A stretch of 64,000 nucleotides of DNA from Melastoma dodecandrum. Its lineage: Eukaryota > Streptophyta > Magnoliopsida > Myrtales > Melastomataceae. The position numbers and the translations under genes were made by a program. The stretch is taken from NCBI GenBank assembly GCA_029817715.1, contig JARUPY010000142.1:124001-188000 (forward strand). The letters run 5' to 3'. Shown here in pieces: positions 20,780-31,482 of this stretch. The notes beneath the pieces are model-generated. The model worked only from the letters and a program-made list of their open reading frames with translations, had not been told where the DNA came from and ran no database searches. How positions within the stretch are numbered: the stretch's first letter is position 1; each line of letters begins with the position of its first letter.

Positions 20780-21624
20780 TGTTAAGAATATTATTTATCT
20801 AATATGAGTAGGTAGATAAAATTTTATTTTGAAGAAACTTATTAAATTTTTTTTTTTGGCGTGAATGGGACGACATTATTGCAAATGAAACCACAAGTTG
20901 CCACAGCTGTTGTTGTTGGCAGGCTTTCGGCTACGATTTTTTTGTGCTTAACATAGGCTGTATTAGTAAATTATTTTATAAATTATTGGTCTTTAGTTTA
21001 AAATTTCTTAGATACTTAGATTGATCTTTTAAATATCAATCTTTTTAGTTTTTTACCTGATTCGATTAATTCTTTTTTTTTTCTAGTGAGATTTAGCACT
21101 GGATTTGAGAGACCCGCGCAAACAGGCGATCTTCCAAGTTTAAAATTTCAAAAATAATACATTAAAATTGAATTTTATAAGTTTAATTTTATCCAAAAAA
21201 GTAAATTAAAATTCATATTAAAAAAATGGAACTTGTAAGTTCGATTGTTTAATAAAATAAAATAAAAGTTTTAAAAATTAAGACGAATTAAAAAAATCTA
21301 TTTTTTTAGGCAAAATATCAAACGACGTGTTATCCGAAAAGATAAAACTAAAGGCGTCTTTCTTACTGATTGGTTAGGATGTGGAATGAAACGGCAACCT
21401 AGGAATTTAATAAAGGATTAAATCTTGCACAACTTGAAATGGGGAAAGGAAATCCCCCCTCCCCGACAACTGGTTAGAAAAGGACCAAAAATAATGGACG
21501 AATCGAGGCAAGTTGATGTACGAAACAGAAGGGATGATAATGATTAAAAAAAAGAAATATTTTTTTTTTAAATGAGACCAAGTTGGCCGAATGATGATTT
21601 CCCACCTTTTGTTGACCGAAGCAT
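20780..21624. other. AT-rich intergenic sequence
   Basis: No gene or element ends were recognised. The stretch is AT-rich with A- and T-runs. It includes what would be the 3' flank of the PYL pseudogene. Confidence 0.5.
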
Positions 21625-21633
21625 AATATTGAC

Positions 21634-22650
21634 TTGGGGTGAGCATAAGTTCCGTGTAAAATCGGGAACCGGTATCATAAGGTCGGTGTCCGTACAGGTT
21701 CTCGAATTAATCGGGTAGGTTTCAAGTTCTAAATTTTTAAAAATCGGAGGTACCAAGTTCAGTTCCAGGTTCTCCCCTCGGGACCAACCCGGAGAACCTG
21801 GACCCTAATCTAAATTTTACCCAAATTTCAGGTTCCTAATTTTTACCCAACCCGTTCCTAAATTTTACTTTGTCCAACCCGGTTCTGGTTCTCCCTTTTA
21901 CTCCAGAAAGAAGGGACTCCCAGTGTGATCGCTTTACGTGCTTCATAATTTACCAAAGGAGAAGGAAATAAAGGAAAAAAAATAAGAAAAAGTGAGTCGT
22001 ATGTTTTTAGGATAAGGGACCCACCATTCCCCCACGGTCCACCGACCAAAAAAGCCACGTCTCCTCTCTTCATCCCCCTCCCAAACGCTTCTTCCTCTCT
22101 TCTTCTTCACCACCCTTCACTCGTTCTGTCAGGACTCTCCCCCGAGAGTCTTTTTACCAATCGTCCATCCGCCTTCACTTACCTCCATTAGGGTATTCCC
22201 CTCTCTTTCTCCCACGTTGATTGACTTTCTTTATTTCGGCACCCCCTGCTTGGAATCGGGTGGAGTGGTTCCCTGTTTCTACTGTTTGTGCTATTTTGAG
22301 TTTAAAGTTCGGGTCTTGATTATTTTTGGATTGTAGGTTTTCTTGGGTTTCTGTTGCCTGCTTTGTTTTGTAATATTTAGCTTGGTCGATGATTGATTGT
22401 CATCCTCTCTTCTGTGCATCGCCTCTGCTTGGCTTAGCTATTTGGATTTTTATTTTCCCAATACTGGTTATGGCTTGATGAGTATGAGGATCTAGTACCG
22501 GAACCGGTACCGGAACTGGCAGGCTGGTTCTTGGGTGGTTCTTTAAGCCACGGGGTAGGTTCTAGGTTCTATAAATAACGAACCAGCCATTACAAAGTAG
22601 GTTCCAGGTTCCACGTCTAGAACCTACCCACCCGGAACCTGCTCACCCCT
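21634..22650. mobile_element. Non-autonomous DNA element with GGTTCC-rich ends
   Basis: The ends are inverted: TGGGGTGAGCA at the left and TGCTCACCCCT at the right. A perfect 9-bp duplication AATATTGAC flanks the element (21625-21633 and 22651-22659). Both subterminal regions carry many copies of GGTTCC, GGTTCT and their complements, a transposase-binding-like array. About 600 bp in the middle (about 21900-22490) is unrelated: pyrimidine-rich leader-like sequence followed by T-rich intron-like sequence, which looks captured from a gene. No transposase frame is present. The 11-bp ends with a subterminal array resemble hAT elements, but a 9-bp duplication is more typical of Mutator, so the superfamily is open. 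Confidence 0.75.
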
Positions 22651-22744
22651 AATATTGACACTACTTCCAGTTCCAATACTTTTCCTCTAATATGAAAAGA
22701 AAAAAGGAAAAGAAAAAACTCCCCTACATCTTATTATATGTATT

Positions 22745-22925
22745 TAGGCCAAATTATCAATTCTACCCCAAAGTTTGGTTGTTTTTTCCGATATAGCCTA
22801 AACTTTTCAAAATATCATTGCACATCCTAACGTTTAGCCGTTATATCAATTTTAACCACCGTTAACCGAAGGGGAATACATAATCCTACTTGGCGCCCAG
22901 GTGGCAAGTAACGTCATCTGCCCAC
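22745..22925. repeat. Left terminal inverted repeat
   Basis: This is the reverse complement of 25012-25191 with scattered mismatches. Both contain the shared blocks ACCCCAAAGTTTG, AACTTTTCAAAATATC, GCCGTTATATCAATTTTAAC and CATCTGCCCAC. Confidence 0.88.
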
Positions 22926-23309
22926 CGTTAAAGTGTTGACTAGGAATCGGCCAGACACACTAATTAGGATTAAAGAAAGAAAAGAAAGAAAGAAGAGAGA
23001 AGGGGGAGGGGGAGGAGGAGAAAGGGGGAAAACCCAAACCCAATACCCAGCAAAATCCACCACCGTCCAGACACACCCTTCCATCCCTTCTTCTTCATCA
23101 TCATCAATCGAATTTCAACAAAAAAAATTGATTGATTGATTAAATAAAAATCACATCTTTTTCTTTATTTGGTTTTGGGTGAGTGGGTGGGGGTGCAAGG
23201 AGAATTGGAACAAATACGAAGATGGGTGGCGAGAGATCTTGTCATTCCAGGAGCTGTTACTAACTGGGGGAGGGGTCGTGGTTGTGGGTGAGTGTGGTCT
23301 GGTCGGGCT

Positions 23310-24547
23310 TAGGGGTGAAAACGAGCCGAGTCGCTCGCTCGCTGGCTCGGTCAAAACTCGGTTCGAGCTCGACTTTGACCGAGCTCGAGCCGAAACACTG
23401 ACAGCTCGAAGGCTCGCGAGCCTAATATTATATAATAAATTTTAATAATTTATTAATGAAAAATTAATCAAATTACCTAGAAAACTTTTTCCTTCCTCCT
23501 CCCAACACTCTTGTAGCATAAGCAAACCCTAAGAAAAAAGAAAAAAGTCCTTGCGAGGACACCCAAGTGGCGTAAGGGGGGTGGTGGGTGTTTGGAACCT
23601 TGTCATGATCCTTGATTCGAACACCATCACGCACATTCCACTTGGAAAATTAAGGTTGGTCTCCTGGGTGATGGCTAATAAAGCTCAGGAACCGCCCACA
23701 TGCTGGGCCTTTGGGCCTCAACTGAAATTGGACCGATAGGGGAGCAGGCCTTAAGTCGGGCCCAGAGGGGATGTAGAGAGACCGGGCCTAAGGTTCGCAG
23801 GCTTGTAAAAGAGCATCCGAACCTCGTGAGAAGGCTTGCAAAAAGTAAGTCCACCACGAACCCCGCTGATATAAAAAAAAAATCCTAAGAAAAAAACCGT
23901 CGTCTCCCCCTCCGTCAAGGTACGCTCCCTGTCCTCATCCCCATCTCCAAAAATAACGAGTTGGGGAAGGAGATTCAAATCCAAACGGGGGCATTGGAAA
24001 TGATAGAGCTAAATTTAGCTGGTGAAACTAATAATATAACAAAGAAGGATGCACTAGAAGAGGAGAAATTCAAAGCAAATAACAGGAAGAAAACATCAGC
24101 GGCTTGGGATGATTTTGAAGAAATTTTGGAGAATGGAGAGAAGAAAGCTAAATGCTCGCATTGCCGCCATTTTGGATGAACAAGGATTCAATATGATGAT
24201 GAAGTTAGGGATGCCCGAATGGAAAAAGATTGGAAGAGTTACATGCAAGACGGATTGTATGAAAGTTTATGAGATTGAAAAGAGGAAGTTGAAGAACAAT
24301 CTTCACGGTGTTAGCAAAATTAGTTTGACAACTGATTGTTGGAAATCAAAGAACCAAAAGATGGAGTATAATGATTAGTTTTGTTGACAACTGATTAGTT
24401 TGACAACCCTTTCGAGCCGAGCTCGAGCTCTCCATAATTGGACCGAGCCGAGTTCAAGCTCAAATTATTTGAGCTCAGGCTTTTCCTAATCGAGCCGAGC
24501 TCGAGCCTGAGGGTACTCGGTCTCGACTTGGCTTGTTTTCGCCCCTA
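23310..24547 (+). mobile_element. hAT element (deletion derivative) nested in the Pack-MULE
   Basis: Ends are TAGGGGTGAAAACGAGCC at the left and the near-complement GGCTTGTTTTCGCCCCTA at the right. The flanking 8 bp, GTCGGGCT and GTTGGGTT, agree at six positions and differ by two C/T transitions, as an aged hAT target duplication would. Subterminal regions are packed with GAGCTCGAGCC-type motifs in both orientations. The interior has a fragment of a BED-finger transposase (23997-24378). It shares its ends with the 403-bp MITE at 45035-45437. Confidence 0.88.
23997..24378 (+). pseudogene. hAT transposase fragment (BED zinc finger)
   Basis: The first block, KKTSAAWDDFEEILENG followed by KAKCSHC, is a BED-type zinc finger start (aromatic Trp and Phe, then CX2C). 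After a frameshift near 24176 a second block reads WKKIGRVTCKTDCMKVYEIEK and then ISLTTDCWKSKNQKMEY. This matches the region after the BED finger in RICESLEEPER-type plant hAT transposases, where the LTTD.W motif carries a catalytic Asp. The rest of the transposase, including the C-terminal dimerisation domain, is absent. The element must have relied on a full copy elsewhere. Confidence 0.85.
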
Positions 24548-24825
24548 GTTGGGTTGCGTTAGGAGGGAGGGGGGTTGGGATGAGAACGTGATCCGGGTTT
24601 AGTGTCCCAGAGGTGGAAATAAATGGGAAATTGTCTCCAATTTTAATGGAAAAAGATAACAAGGCAGATTATTTCGCAATGGGATTGTAACATGGGATGA
24701 TCATTTCTTTATTTTTGTGTTAGTTTTTAGGGTTTGTGGACCCCTTGGCTCTGGATAGGGATGATCTTCTTCCTTTGACCTTGAGCTGAGCGGGGGAGGG
24801 GGAAGAGGAAGAGGAGAGGAGGAGT

Positions 24826-25002
24826 AGCTGAGGCAGGCTTTCGAGTTCTTCGATGAGGACGGGGACAGAAAGATAACGACGGATGAGCTATCGGGGGTAT
24901 TGGGAGGGGTGATGGGGGACGAGGGTTGCACCCTGGAGGACTGCAGGAGGATGATCGCTGGGGTGGATGGGAACATGGACGGCTATGTCATGCCCAGTCA
25001 GT
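24826..25002 (+). pseudogene. Captured calmodulin-like EF-hand gene fragment
   Basis: The frame reads through two EF-hands: FEFFDEDGDRKITTDELSG, whose loop has D, D, D and E in ligand positions, and GVDGNMDGYVMPSQ, a second loop start. They are linked by a helix with GCTLEDCRRMIA. This is the C-terminal EF-hand pair pattern of plant calmodulin-like proteins, which bind calcium. The fragment begins after an in-frame TAG (24824-24826) and runs into the right inverted repeat, so it is a truncated gene piece inside the Pack-MULE-like element. Any transcript would be a fusion with element sequence. Confidence 0.82.
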
Positions 25003-25011
25003 ATTTTAGCT

Positions 25012-25191
25012 GTGGGCAGATGGCGTTACTTGTCATTGAGCGCCACGTAGGATTCCATCATCCCCTTTGGTTAACGGTGGTTAAAATTGATATAACGGCC
25101 AAATGTTAGGATGCGTGACGATATTTTGAAAAGTTTATGGTAGATTGGAATAAACAGTCAAACTTTGGGGTATAATTGATCATTTGGCCTA
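25012..25191. repeat. Right terminal inverted repeat
   Basis: This is the partner of 22745-22925; it ends CATTTGGCCTA. Confidence 0.88.
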
Positions 25192-26262
25192 TATATTTAT
25201 TGTGAATATAAATGGATCACCGACAGCAAAACCTTGCTTACGAGTTCGTTTGTTCGTTCGTTCGTATGTTGGGGTTACTGTCGATAATCTTTTATAGGAT
25301 GATTGAAGCATTCTTAAAGGTGTTGCACCCATAATAGTTGGACGTTGTTAAAAATGTATATGCTAAGAAATTATTATTTTTTATCCTCTTATTTGTTTAA
25401 TCTAAAAATGTTACGTACTCCACTATTTATAAAGAAAAAGTAGAAAATTCGAGCGACTCTTACTAGACATTATGATTTCTTTAATGAAATATATTTATGA
25501 AACTATTTCAGGCTTGTTTAAATTCTAATTTTAATATTCCATTTACTTGGATCATATGTTAGTTTCGGATGAGAATAAAAAGGAAAAAAACATGCCTAAG
25601 TATTGTCTTTTGAGCCTACCAAGCCTTAATGGCCCCGGGAGCATCGAGACTCGAGAGCATTTATGTTCTATGCCTGCTTGTTTAAGATCAAATGGGATTA
25701 AAGGCGTTTCTTCTGGCTTCCAAAGCTCCATGGAATTTCTGCGCTAAATATATGCTTAAGCTCTTTAGAAAGAAATTCCACCCCGATAATTGATTTCATC
25801 AAGTCACATCACAATGGATCTTTACGCTCTGTTTGATTGCAATGGAATTAGAAGGAATTCAGTTTACTACGGAAATCTGAAAGTCATTTATAATTTTTTT
25901 AGCAAAAATATATATTTGTATTTTTGAAAAAAAATTAAAATGACTTTTTTATTTTTATCTTTTAAAAACACATTTTCACCTAATGAATTAAATAAAAATC
26001 CTAGTTCATCCCTTTTTTATTGTTCTTGTTACTGGGGAGAGGGCATAGGAGAAAACAACGAGCGACAACAATGGGGAGTGGCGATATGGGAAATCAAAAG
26101 CTAAGTTGTGGAGAAAGGGGCATGTGAGAAAACAACAATATCCCCACCTTACTACTGTTGGGGGGAGAGTAAATCCTGAGAGCATAGACGAGAGATACAC
26201 GAGTGCAAAGACTGCAGCAGTAAAGAAAAGGTATGTTTTGGGGAAACAAGGGAAATACTTCG
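25192..26262. other. Intergenic sequence with no recognised content
   Basis: AT-rich sequence with short frames only. A 66-codon frame at 25547-25747 has no recognisable similarity and is probably chance. From about 26000 the composition becomes purine-rich up to the LTR at 26263. Confidence 0.45.
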
Positions 26263-26634
26263 TGATACAAGGACCATCGACGCACCATCGACTAGAGCTA
26301 TCATCTTGCAGCTTGAGTTGAGCGTATCAATCGGTGGTGGTGTATCTGTATCCTCCGCATTGTGCCTCGCCCTCGTCTTGTTCATGGTTGTGTATCTGTA
26401 TCCACGACTAAACGAGTTTATTCAAGTTCTTCTTTCACGGTGGTGATTTCTGTATCAGTGGAGGTTGAATCTCAACTTATCCTTCATCTATCCCCAGCTC
26501 CATTTCTATTTCCAGCCACACCTCCTAAACACTTCCTTCCGTCCATACCCTACGTCACTCCATTCCGTACCTTTAGTGACGTCCCCCTTCCCTTTTGGTA
26601 TTGAAATCATTTATTCCTTGCCGACCCCGCATCA
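26263..26634 (+). repeat. 5' LTR (internally deleted) of the decayed Gypsy copy
   Basis: It starts TGATACAAGGACC and ends CCGCATCA, matching the ends of the LTRs at 14653 and 19660 but with less than half their length. Confidence 0.85.
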
Positions 26635-26637
26635 TCT

Positions 26638-26649
26638 TGGTATCAAAGC
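26638..26649 (+). other. Primer-binding site of the decayed Gypsy copy
   Basis: TGGTATCAAAGC follows the LTR after 3 bp. It differs from the initiator tRNA-Met match TGGTATCAGAGC by one transition. Confidence 0.85.
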
Positions 26650-26662
26650 GCACGGTTGTCAA

Positions 26663-27640
26663 ATGGCCGGAAGATTCCAACGTGGTATGTCTCTAGACGA
26701 AGCACAAGTTGCTCGGCTTGAGCAGCAGATCGCCGACCTTCAGCAACAACTACAGTCGTTGTGAACTCATCATGCATCGATTTCTCACAGTCGATTGGAC
26801 AACAACGTTGAGGAGAACCCATGGCGTGAGGAGTCTCAACGAGGATCTTCACCGGAGTATCGTAGGCAGGAGAGAAGAGCTCCGACGATGAGTGTTCAGA
26901 TTCCAGAGTTTGAAAGAAAGTTGGACCCCGAGGAGTTCATCGACTGGATGCACACGGTAGAGCACATCTTTGCCTATGAAGAGGTGCCCAAGGAATGAAA
27001 GGTTAAGTTGGCAGCTTTAAAGTTGAAGAAGTATGCCAGTTTGTGGTGGGAGAACACCAACCAGCAGCGTCGAAGAGAAAGACGTGACAAAATTTGTACG
27101 TGGCCGAAAATAAAGAGGGCTATGACTAAGAGGTTTTTGCCGGAGCATTATCGACGAGATCTCTACCTCAGGTTGTAGTCGCTTCAACAAGCTTCAAGTG
27201 TATCGGAGTACACGAGGGAGTTCGAGAGACTTTTGCTGCAGTGTGATATCCAAGAAGCCCAAGAGCAAACCATTGCTAGGTATCTTCGAGGACTTAAGCC
27301 CCAAATCGCGGATGCAGTCGAACTTCAACAATATTTCATCTTTGACGATGTTAGAGCGCTTGCCCACAAGGTTGAACAACAGCAAGCGGGGAGATCGAGT
27401 ACCCGTTCATTCGTGAAGGTTCCGCCTTTCAACAAGGGGAGTAGCTCCCAGGCAAAGCCACCGTCGACGATGTCAAGAAAAACTCCACCATCGACTATTA
27501 GACCTGAAGTCAAGTCAACTAGATGATGTTTCAAGTGCCAAGGAACATTACACATGGTTTCCGAGTGTCCGTCGAGAAGAAACGTTGTCATTAGAGAGCT
27601 GTCTGGTGGAGAAGCAGTGTTCGATGAGAACATTGATCCT
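26663..27640 (+). pseudogene. Gypsy gag remnant
   Basis: ATG 26663 opens MAGRFQRGMSLDEAQVARLEQ with a Gln/Leu-rich coiled segment. Then come VQIPEFERKLDPEEFIDWM, LKLKKYASLWWENT, VSEYTREFERLLLQCD and the knuckle CFKCQGTLHMVSEC (C-C-H-C spacing CX2CX4HX4C), at about 27529-27570. In-frame stops occur at several sites. Gag binds and packages the element RNA. Confidence 0.85.
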
Positions 27641-27779
27641 ATTTGGGATGCAGAAGATATTTAGGAGTACCCGGACGAAGGAGAGTTGTTGATCATCCAA
27701 AAAGCTTTAAGCGTAACACTTGCTAAAGAGGAGAATCAAAGGGAAAGTATTTCCACAGCAGGTGCACAATCGTAGGAAA

Positions 27780-30330
27780 AGTTTATTTGGTGATTGTGGA
27801 TAGCGGAAGCTGCACCGACGCTGTGTTAAGGATGATGGTCGAGAAGGTTAAGTTGCCAATTAAAGCTCATCCTCATCCCTATCGTCTTCAATGGCTCAAT
27901 AAGGAGAGTGATGTTCAAGTGACCCAGAGAGCGAGAGTTCCATTCTCGATTGGGAAAAGCTACAAGAATAAAGTCATTTAAGACATTATCCAATGGATGT
28001 GTGGCACTTCCTCCTGGGAAGACCGTGGCACTATGATCGACGCGCACGACATGACGGATATCGCAGTACATACTCCATCAGCATTGATGAGAACAAGGTC
28101 ACTTTGATGCCCACGATCACTCAGCCAATGATAGCACCACAGAATTGATCTACCGATCAGCGTCTCAGAGGTGTTCAACTGGTTCAAGCGATCCCTGAAG
28201 GTGAGAAAGCTTATTTTTTAGTTCTTGTCGAAACAGCCCAGGATCAATCGATGAGCCATCCCCGAGTTGTATCCATACTTGAAGAGTACAAGGATGTATT
28301 TTCGGAGGAGTTGCCAGTCGAATTACTATCTATGTGAAGCATTCAGCACCAGATCAACTTGGTTCCGAGAGCATCCCTACCTAATCGACCAGCTTATCGA
28401 TGCAACCCTCAGAAAGCAAAGGAACTTCAGAGGCAGGTCAATGAGTTGCTAGAAAAGGGATTGGTTCGAGAGAGTTTGAGCCCTTGCTTAGTTCCAGCTA
28501 TATTGGTACCGAAGAAGGATGGTACATGGAGAATGTGCATGGATAGTCGAGCGATCAACAAAATCACAGTGAAGTATCGATTTCCGATTCCTCGACTAGA
28601 TGACATGTTGGATGAGTTGCATGGAGCGCAGGTGTTCTCAAAGGTAGATTTGTGAAGTGTTTATCACCAGATTCGAATGAAAGAAGGCGACGAGTGGAAG
28701 ACAACCTTCAAGACTAAGTATGGGTTGTACGAATGGTTGGTGATGCCCTTTGGTTTGTCAAATGCACCCAGCACGTTCATGCGATTGATGACCCATGTCT
28801 TGCGACCTATTATGTGGAAGTTTGTGGTCGTCTACTTCGACGACATTCTCATCTACAGTCAAAATAACCAGGAGCATGTCGACCATTTGCGAGTTGTGTT
28901 TTGCAACACTTCGGGAAGAGAAGCTGTATGGGAATTTTAAGAAGTGTGACTTCTTTCAGCCGAGTGTGATATTTCTTGGTTTTGTAGTATCTGCTAAAGA
29001 AATCAAGGTCGACGGATGCAAGATCGAAGCAATCAAGGATGGCCGACGCCAAAAAGTTTCCACGACGTTCAAAGCTTTCATGGATTAGCGTCGTTCTACA
29101 GGAGACAAGTTCGAGTGGACTTCAGCCCCACTCACCGAATGTTTGAAGGGAGACAAGTTCGAGTGGACTTCAGCAGCACAAGCTAGTTTCGAGCGACTGA
29201 AAGAGTGTCTAAGCGAAGCACCCGTTCTTGCATTACCCGACTTTGCGAAGATGTTCAAAGTCGAATTGACGCATTAGGAGTTGGTATCCGAGGAGGCTTA
29301 TTACAGGAGGGGAGACCCCTTGTATACTTTAGCGAGAAGCTCAATGGTGCCAAGCTCAACTACTCGACGTACGACAAGGAGTTCCTAGCCATCATTCGAG
29401 TACTCGAGACATGGAGCCATGACTTGCTGCCTCGAGAGTTCGTGTTACACACTGACCATGAAGCTCTCAAATACATCAACGGTCAGCACAAGCGCAGTCG
29501 ACAACATGCAAAGTGGGTCGAGTTTTTATAGGCTTTCACCTTTGTGTCGAAGCACAATCCAGGAGCGAAGAATGTAATCGCTGATGCTCTCTCGAGAAAG
29601 ATGATTATACTATCCGCGATGGAAACAAAGTTGATTGGATTTGAGTACCTAAAGGATCTGTATAAGAACGATGAAGACTGTGGAGGGATTTTCATCCAAT
29701 GCACCAATCAGGCCGCCGATCGATTCCATCAAATGAATGGATTCTTATTTCGAGATTGTAAGTTATGTATTCCCAGGAGTTCGACTCGAGAGCTGCTTAT
29801 TCGAGAAATTCATGGAGGAGGAATAGTCGGACATTTTGGAGTGGACAAGACGCTGTCGATGCTGTAAGAAAATTTCTATTGGCCTCGAATGGAAAAATAG
29901 GTGCGAGGTCTTATTTCGAGATGTGCCATATGCCAACAGGCGAAGAGCCAAGTCCAACCACAAGGCCTTTACATTCCACTTCCCGTCCCAGAGCGTCCTT
30001 GGGAGCATGTAAATATGGATTTTGTGCTAGAATTGCCAAGAATGTAGTGGATGAAGGATTCGATCATGATTGTGGTCGATTGATTCTCGAAGATGGCGTA
30101 TTTCATTCAATGCCAAAAGACGGACGATGCAACCAATGTCGCAGATTTGTATTTTCGAGAAGTCTTGAGGTTGTATGAGTGCCGAAGTCGATCGTATCAG
30201 ATCGAGACGTCAAGTTCCTTAGTTACTTTTGGAAGACATTGTGGCACAAGATGGGAACGAAACTCGTTTTCAGTATAGCCTATCATTCACATACCGATGG
30301 ACAAACGGAGGTTGTCAATCGAACATGGTT
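27780..30330 (+). pseudogene. Gypsy pol remnant
   Basis: Protease is marked by VIVDSGSCTDAV. RT carries [19 protein letters not shown], a stop inside [25 protein letters not shown] and YFDD at 28833-28844. RNase H carries YFSEKLNGAKLNYSTYDKEF and LHTDHEALKYI. Integrase has HFGVDKTLSML, CAIC-type zinc ligands and the MDFVLELPRM core start. Frame breaks occur between and inside the domains. Confidence 0.85.
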
Positions 30331-30430
30331 GCAATCCTTCGAACCGAGCCATAGTTAGTCTCGGGGGAAGACTAGTACATGGAGTGACAATTCCTCAAGC
30401 ATTCTATGGACTTCGGCCAAAGGTGGAGTT

Positions 30431-30785
30431 TGTTGGGATTTTGTGGCACGAAGTTGATTATATTACGATTTGGAAAATATTAGATTCACTCAAGAGAATA
30501 TATCTTTTGGGGAAACATATTGCGTGATATTTGATTATATCACTAATATATTTAATAGATTATATTCCCTAGATTCTGATGTTTTAGATGTAAAGAGTGC
30601 GGCTTACTGGGAAAGCTGGATCTTGTACTCGGATATGTCGATGGGTTTAGAGAGGATGTTAATCGTAGACGTAGGTTAATTGACCGAACCACGTAAATGC
30701 TTTATCTCCTTATTTTTTTGTTAACTTTCGATCGACGATCGAATCCGATTGAACACGCTACCGAGGGCTTTCGCGTGACCCAACA
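30431..30785 (+). repeat. Short LTR (355 bp) joined to the broken Gypsy element
   Basis: The segment begins TGTTGGG and ends CCCAACA, a perfect 7-bp inverted pair typical of plant LTR ends. Its interior has a GACCGAACCACGTAAAT block of a kind common near the 3' part of Copia LTRs. The flanking 5-mers are GAGTT and ACTTG, so there is no target duplication. This suggests that recombination joined two insertions, leaving one LTR. Orientation is inferred from the GACCGAACC block only. Confidence 0.6.
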
Positions 30786-30918
30786 ACTTGAAATCATGAC
30801 CTTACCTTAGAAAACTTAACATCTAATATTGATCACGAAGAAGCCCAGTTTAAAGGTTAAAGCACTATATTTCTAACATAATTCTGCCATTTTGAGAAAG
30901 AGCAATTCTAAGCCCTCC

Positions 30919-31482
30919 TCAGTATTTCGCTCCCAAGTCACACACGAGGATGGAGGACATTGTCGGGGAAGACACGGCCTTACTTCTATTCCTCAGAACT
31001 CGAAGGAACAAATATCTCCATGCTGCTCCAGCAATTAGGTAGCATCCAAGAACAGCTAAAAGGGATGTAAAAACAGAAACCCTACGTTGTCGGAAAGACC
31101 CCAAACTCTTCCACGAAGGTGTACCACTTCCGCATAACAGGAAGGGTGCCTGATCTCGGTCGCCTGAAGCAGAAGATGCATGAAAGGATCCACATAAGAT
31201 TAGAGTTCAATGCAGGTTATGATGATGCGCAGTGTTTCTGCCACACTTACATAGTCACAATCCCCCAGCTTTTTCAGTGATTCTGGTTCCTAAGGAAACA
31301 GAAAATACCAACACATTATCATGTCTAACACAAATTTCCAGCCGCTTTAGGAACTGGAGAACAAATACCGCGGTACTTACCTGGATTCCATTCCGATAAC
31401 ACGCGACGACGGACACATAAAGGGGACCCTTTTGGCTGCTGTTGGAAATTCGGACAACGACAACCATCATATGCGGATTCAT
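30919..31482 (-). CDS. Unrecognised small membrane-protein gene, tentative
   Basis: On the minus strand ATG at 31482 opens MNPHMMVVVVRISNSSQKG. A GTAAGT donor follows GGAATCCAG near 31380, and a TTAG acceptor precedes GAACCAGAATC near 31290, giving a plausible first intron. Further down, after another possible donor (GTAAGT) and a CTTCAG acceptor, a frame encodes RRVSVFTSLLAVLGCYLIA plus RYLFLRVLRNRSK. This is one strong hydrophobic segment followed by basic residues, like a C-terminal membrane anchor, and ends at 30919. The exon model is my reading of splice sites, and exon-exon frame agreement is not fully shown. I do not recognise the family. The start lies 245 bp from the divergent MINPP gene, which fits a bidirectional promoter. 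Confidence 0.4.

Larger units (their letters stand above)
22745..25191. mobile_element. Pack-MULE-like element with 180-bp inverted ends
   Basis: Long terminal inverted repeats (22745-22925 and 25012-25191) start TAGGCCAAAT and share most positions over about 180 bp. Between them lie gene-like but non-transposase sequences: purine/pyrimidine-rich leader-like DNA at the left and an EF-hand coding fragment at the right. A hAT element is nested inside (23310-24547). Long inverted ends carrying host gene pieces are the hallmark of Pack-MULEs. A clean 9-bp target duplication is not visible; the AT-rich flanks ATATGTATT and ATATATTTA agree only partly. Without the hAT insertion the element is about 1.2 kb. 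Confidence 0.78.
26263..30430 (+). mobile_element. Decayed, 3'-truncated Gypsy element
   Basis: This is a plus-strand relative of the 14653-20444 element, with the same gag start (MAGRF...), the same order of domains and the same LTR ends (TGATACAAGG ... CCCCGCATCA). Only the 5' LTR is present, shortened to 372 bp. Coding sequence follows through integrase to about 30330, then the element stops at 30430 where an unrelated LTR begins. No 3' LTR or target duplication is found, so the 3' end was lost by recombination or deletion. Stops and frameshifts are frequent. Confidence 0.88.

Noticed and set aside
22933..23139. Charged Gly/Arg/Lys frame in the Pack-MULE
   Set aside because: It is a translation of an AAAG/GGGGA repeat region.
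25547..25747. 66-codon frame in an intergenic stretch
   Set aside because: No motif, no splice or promoter context, and length within chance expectation.
30431..30785. Continuation of the Gypsy element
   Set aside because: The sequence is unlike Gypsy integrase or the TGATACAAGG LTR and has its own TGTTGGG/CCCAACA ends.
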